A DNA stretch of 64,000 nucleotides. It comes from SAR86 cluster bacterium (GTDB lineage: Bacteria > Pseudomonadota > Gammaproteobacteria > Magnimaribacterales > D2472). Position numbers and translations under genes: made by a program. The first letter of the stretch is position 1, and each line of letters begins with the position of its first letter. The notes below the pieces were generated by a model. It was not told where the DNA came from. It did no database searches and saw nothing but the letters and a program-made list of their open reading frames with translations. Location of the stretch: the NCBI GenBank assembly GCA_023703615.1, contig CP097971.1, forward strand, positions 460,315-524,314. Reading direction: 5' to 3'. Below, one piece after another: positions 61,017 to 64,000 of the stretch.

Positions 61017-62294
61017 GCTATAGCCTTGTTCATTGTGTTCATTAATATCAAGGCCTTCATTTTCTTCATCCAAGGAAACTCTAATAGGAACAAAATACGA
61101 TAAAACTTTTAATATTCCATAACTCATTACCGCAGTCCAAAGGCCAATAACTACAATCCCAATAATTTGTATTCTTAATTGATCCATAAGACCATCATCT
61201 GAAATTCCTGCTGCACCAGATCCTAAAAAGCCATCAGGATTTCCTACAAAACATAATGCTAAAACACCTAAAATCCCTCCAACCCCATGAACTGGAAAAA
61301 CATCTAAGGAGTCATCAATTTTAAAATATGCCTTCACTAATTGTGTTGCATAAAAACATATGGATCCTGCCAATAGACCTATTAATAATGCACCAGCTGG
61401 ACCAACTGTACCTGATGCTGGAGTGATAGTTGCTAAGCCTGCAACCATACCAGTACAAATTCCAACTAAAGTTGATTTACCTGATTTAAACCACTCAATA
61501 GCCATCCATGTGAGAGCACCAACTGCAGCACTAATATGCGTAACAAGCATAGCCATACCTGCTGAAGAATCAGCTGCGACAGCGCTACCACCGTTAAATC
61601 CAAACCAACCAACCCAAAGCATGGATGCTCCTATCATGACCATTGTTCTATTATGTGGAGGCATCGGCGCAGATGGAAATCCATTTCTTCTTCCTAGAAA
61701 AATTGCAGCGACTAATGCTCCAATCCCACATGTTGCATGAACAACCAAACCTCCTGCAAAATCGATAACTCCAATAGAGCCCAAATAGCCACCACCCCAA
61801 ACCATATGACACGCTGGTAAATAAACTAGGGTAAACCAAGCTACAGAAAATATGCACATTGCTGAAAATTTCATTCTTTCAGCAAAAGCACCTACAACTA
61901 GTGCAGGAGTAATTATTGCAAAAGTCATTTGAAAAGTAATAAATACGGTTTCTGGCAACGTTCCACTCATAGCATTTCTGCCAATTCCATTTAAAAAAAG
62001 AGCACTTAAATCTCCAATAATCATCCCGTTCCCTTTAAAAGCTAGGGAGTATCCGTAAACTACCCAACAAACCGATATAAGGCATGCAATAGTAAAACAT
62101 TGCATTAGTACAGATAAAACATTTTTCGATCTAACCAATCCTCCATAAAATAGAGCTAACCCAGGCAAAGTCATAAATAAAACAAGTGCTGTTGATGTAA
62201 GTATCCATGCGGTATCACCAGAATTAGATTCGCTAGCCAATGACAATTGTGAAAAAAAACTTAAATACAAAACTAGAAAAAATTTATGTTTCAT
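61011..62294 (-). CDS. amtB: Ammonium transporter, AmtB type
   Basis: The 427-residue inner-membrane protein has a cleavable signal peptide (MKHKFFLVLYLSFFSQLSLAS), as AmtB proteins of gammaproteobacteria do, and eleven transmembrane segments. The twin-histidine pore is visible in FAGGLVVHATCGIGAL and VFPVHGVGGILGVLA. The family motifs GDTAWILTSTALVLFMTLPG and FYGGLVRSKNVLS begin the mature part. It moves ammonium into the cell and is gated by PII proteins. AAGGGGATCACG precedes the ATG. It lies about 215 bases after a second amt gene. Confidence 0.95.
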   Translation of the reverse strand: MKHKFFLVLYLSFFSQLSLASESNSGDTAWILTSTALVLFMTLPGLALFYGGLVRSKNVLSVLMQCFTIACLISVCWVVYGYSLAFKGNGMIIGDLSALFLNGIGRNAMSGTLPETVFITFQMTFAIITPALVVGAFAERMKFSAMCIFSVAWFTLVYLPACHMVWGGGYLGSIGVIDFAGGLVVHATCGIGALVAAIFLGRRNGFPSAPMPPHNRTMVMIGASMLWVGWFGFNGGSAVAADSSAGMAMLVTHISAAVGALTWMAIEWFKSGKSTLVGICTGMVAGLATITPASGTVGPAGALLIGLLAGSICFYATQLVKAYFKIDDSLDVFPVHGVGGILGVLALCFVGNPDGFLGSGAAGISDDGLMDQLRIQIIGIVVIGLWTAVMSYGILKVLSYFVPIRVSLDEENEGLDINEHNEQGYSL

Positions 62295-62413
62295 CGTGAT
62301 CCCCTTAAATTTAGATATGATAAATATATATAAGAATTTAATAATTGAACTATATATAAAAAAAATACTAAAAAAAAGTATTTAAGTTAAATAAAAAAAA
62401 TAAAGATCTTAGA

Positions 62414-62452
62414 AAGGTGAAAAGAGTTATTGTTTGGGCAATAACTCTTTTC
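62414..62452 (-). terminator. 13-bp hairpin between the two amt genes
   Basis: AAAAGAGTTATTG (62420-62432) pairs perfectly with CAATAACTCTTTT (62439-62451) around TTTGGG. It has no T-tract after it on the minus strand. It could be a second terminator or an RNA-stability element. Confidence 0.5.
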
Positions 62453-62463
62453 TATTTAGTTAA

Positions 62464-62508
62464 TTTAAAAGGCAGCTAGTTAGGGGGGAGGATAAGCTGC
62501 CTTAATAA
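62464..62508 (-). terminator. Terminator after the second amt gene
   Basis: On the minus strand AAGGCAGCT (62503-62495) pairs with AGCTGCCTT (62477-62469), 7-34 bases after the stop. The 17-base loop holds a CCTCCCCCC run. A short T-run follows. Downstream (62300-62400) is only A/T-rich DNA with an AAATACT/AGTATTT hairpin ahead of amtB. Confidence 0.7.
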
Positions 62509-62509
62509 A

Positions 62510-63757
62510 TTATTTAAATTCTGGATATGATTCAACTCCTATCTCTGAAGCATCAAGACCCATGTCTTGCTCTTCATCAGTTGCTCTAATTGGCATAACC
62601 ATATTGATTACAAATATAGTTATTAAACTTGCAACATAAGTGAATCCACCGATTGCAACTACTCCAGCAAACTGCATACCAAAGCTAGCATCTGATGTTA
62701 AAGGTACAACCATAACACCAAAAATACCAACAATTCCGTGAGCAGAAATAGCACCAACTGGATCATCAATTTTAAGTGTCTTGTCTAGGAATAAAATTGA
62801 AAAATAAACAATGACTCCACCAACAGCACCAATTAGCACAGCAGTACCACCACTTGGAGCACTTGGACCTGCAGTAATTGCAACTAGTCCTGCTATAGCA
62901 CCATTAATAGCCATGGTTACATCCATTTTTCCTGTTAAAAAGAGACTAGTAAATAATGCAGCAACAACTCCACCTGCAGCAGCCATATTTGTATTTAAGA
63001 ATACTTGACTGACAGCAATAGCACTCGCTTCATCACTAACTATTAATTCTGAACCACCATTAAATCCAAACCATCCTAACCATAATATCCATGCACCAAG
63101 AGCTGCCATTGGAATATTTGATCCTGGCATAGCATTTGATGTGCCGTCGAAGTTATACTTACCTTTTCTAGCTCCTAGAACGGTAACAACTGCTAAAGCT
63201 GCAGCAGCACCACATAAATGCACTGTTCCTGAACCTGCGTAGTCTGAATAGCCACCTTGGCTTAAGAAACCACCACCCCAGTTCCAATAACCTTGGATAG
63301 GATAGATAAAGCCTGTAAGCACAATGGCAAATATAAAGAATGGTAATAATTTCATTCTTCCAGCAACTGCACCTGATACGATAGACATTGCTGTAGCAAC
63401 AAAGACTACTTGGAAAAAGAAGTCAGCTTGTTGTGAATAATCCATACCATACGGCATTCCAATTTCTTCGTTAGGTAACGATGTTGACAGGCTCCATGAT
63501 GTACCAATCGCAGGTAAATAACTCTCTAAAGCACCTCCAAATGCTCCACCACCTGGATACATAAGCATGAATCCACATGTTAAATACATGATACATGCTA
63601 TTGAATATAGTCCTAAGTTCTTAGTAACTATCTCTGAGACATCTTTCTTTTGAACAAGTCCTGCTTCTAGCATGGTAAAACCAGCTGCCATCCACATAAC
63701 AAGTGCTCCAGCCATAATGGCGTAGAAAGTGTCTAATGCAAATTTTACTTCTTCCAT
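62510..63757 (-). CDS. amt: Ammonium transporter, second type (no cleavable signal)
   Basis: The 415-residue protein has eleven transmembrane segments and starts directly with MEEVKFALDTFYAIMAGALV, without the signal peptide of its neighbour. The pore histidines are in GTVHLCGAAAALAV and AHGIVGIFGVMVV. GFTMLEAGLVQKKDV matches the cyanobacterial/marine Amt branch. The strong ribosome site AAAGGAG and the 22-base gap to the PII gene show it is co-transcribed as a PII-amt pair. It differs enough from the 61011 protein that the two are separate lineages, not a recent duplication. Confidence 0.94.
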   Translation of the reverse strand: MEEVKFALDTFYAIMAGALVMWMAAGFTMLEAGLVQKKDVSEIVTKNLGLYSIACIMYLTCGFMLMYPGGGAFGGALESYLPAIGTSWSLSTSLPNEEIGMPYGMDYSQQADFFFQVVFVATAMSIVSGAVAGRMKLLPFFIFAIVLTGFIYPIQGYWNWGGGFLSQGGYSDYAGSGTVHLCGAAAALAVVTVLGARKGKYNFDGTSNAMPGSNIPMAALGAWILWLGWFGFNGGSELIVSDEASAIAVSQVFLNTNMAAAGGVVAALFTSLFLTGKMDVTMAINGAIAGLVAITAGPSAPSGGTAVLIGAVGGVIVYFSILFLDKTLKIDDPVGAISAHGIVGIFGVMVVPLTSDASFGMQFAGVVAIGGFTYVASLITIFVINMVMPIRATDEEQDMGLDASEIGVESYPEFK

Positions 63758-63779
63758 AATTAAATACTCCTTTATAAAT

Positions 63780-64000
<221 letters not shown>

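Overview
The window is AT-rich (roughly 70% A+T by eye), densely coded on both strands, and reads as a chromosome segment of a marine gammaproteobacterium. A SAR86-like or similar oligotrophic lineage is my inference, not something proven here. The reasons are TonB-dependent receptors, lipoproteins with a Cys-polyGly tether, a gspC-M type II secretion operon, malate synthase G, PPK2-type polyphosphate kinase, a photolyase-related protein, and very short intergenic gaps with many 1-14 bp overlaps. I see no prophage, insertion sequence, CRISPR array or rRNA.

Layout. 1-9,000: tail of an outer-membrane receptor, a lipid-anchored M64-type metalloprotease with a coupled small secreted protein, tRNA-Gly(GCC), an amidase, a PHB-depolymerase-like esterase lipoprotein, an FAD monooxygenase, malate synthase G and a DUF1330 protein. 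9,000-9,300: a likely structured, independently transcribed RNA with a near-consensus promoter and a terminator, not a protein gene. 9,339-15,803: pyruvate kinase, then a glucose-oligosaccharide unit (sodium/solute symporter, secreted GH3 beta-glucosidase, glucokinase). 15,853-25,843: bL33, a CinA-like/nucleotidyltransferase fusion, a hydrolase, a photolyase-related protein lacking the usual iron-sulfur cysteines, PhoD, a family of three internally duplicated secreted proteins around tRNA-Gly(TCC), prepilin peptidase and gamma-glutamyltransferase. 25,936-37,037: an acyl-CoA ligase and the T2SS operon gspCDEFGHIJKLM.

37,028-54,770 is a phosphorus region: ppx and ppk2, phoBR, a beta-helix-like lipoprotein with a TonB receptor, an aquaporin, a decayed second ppk2-ppx copy, a PiT phosphate transporter, a small secreted protein, a TetR regulator, a second TonB receptor and a beta-propeller phytase. 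Similar operator-like repeats, several with 11-bp spacing, lie upstream of three of these units and look like Pho boxes.

54,759-64,000: epoxide hydrolase, DedA, HIT and UMF1-type MFS proteins, then a glutamine-riboswitch-like RNA (glnA/Downstream-peptide class) with its own promoter ahead of a 54-residue peptide carrying three YRG motifs. A glycerophosphodiesterase, an acyltransferase, two ammonium transporters and a PII protein follow. The riboswitch-peptide unit and the structured RNA at 9,072-9,290 are the two most interesting items.
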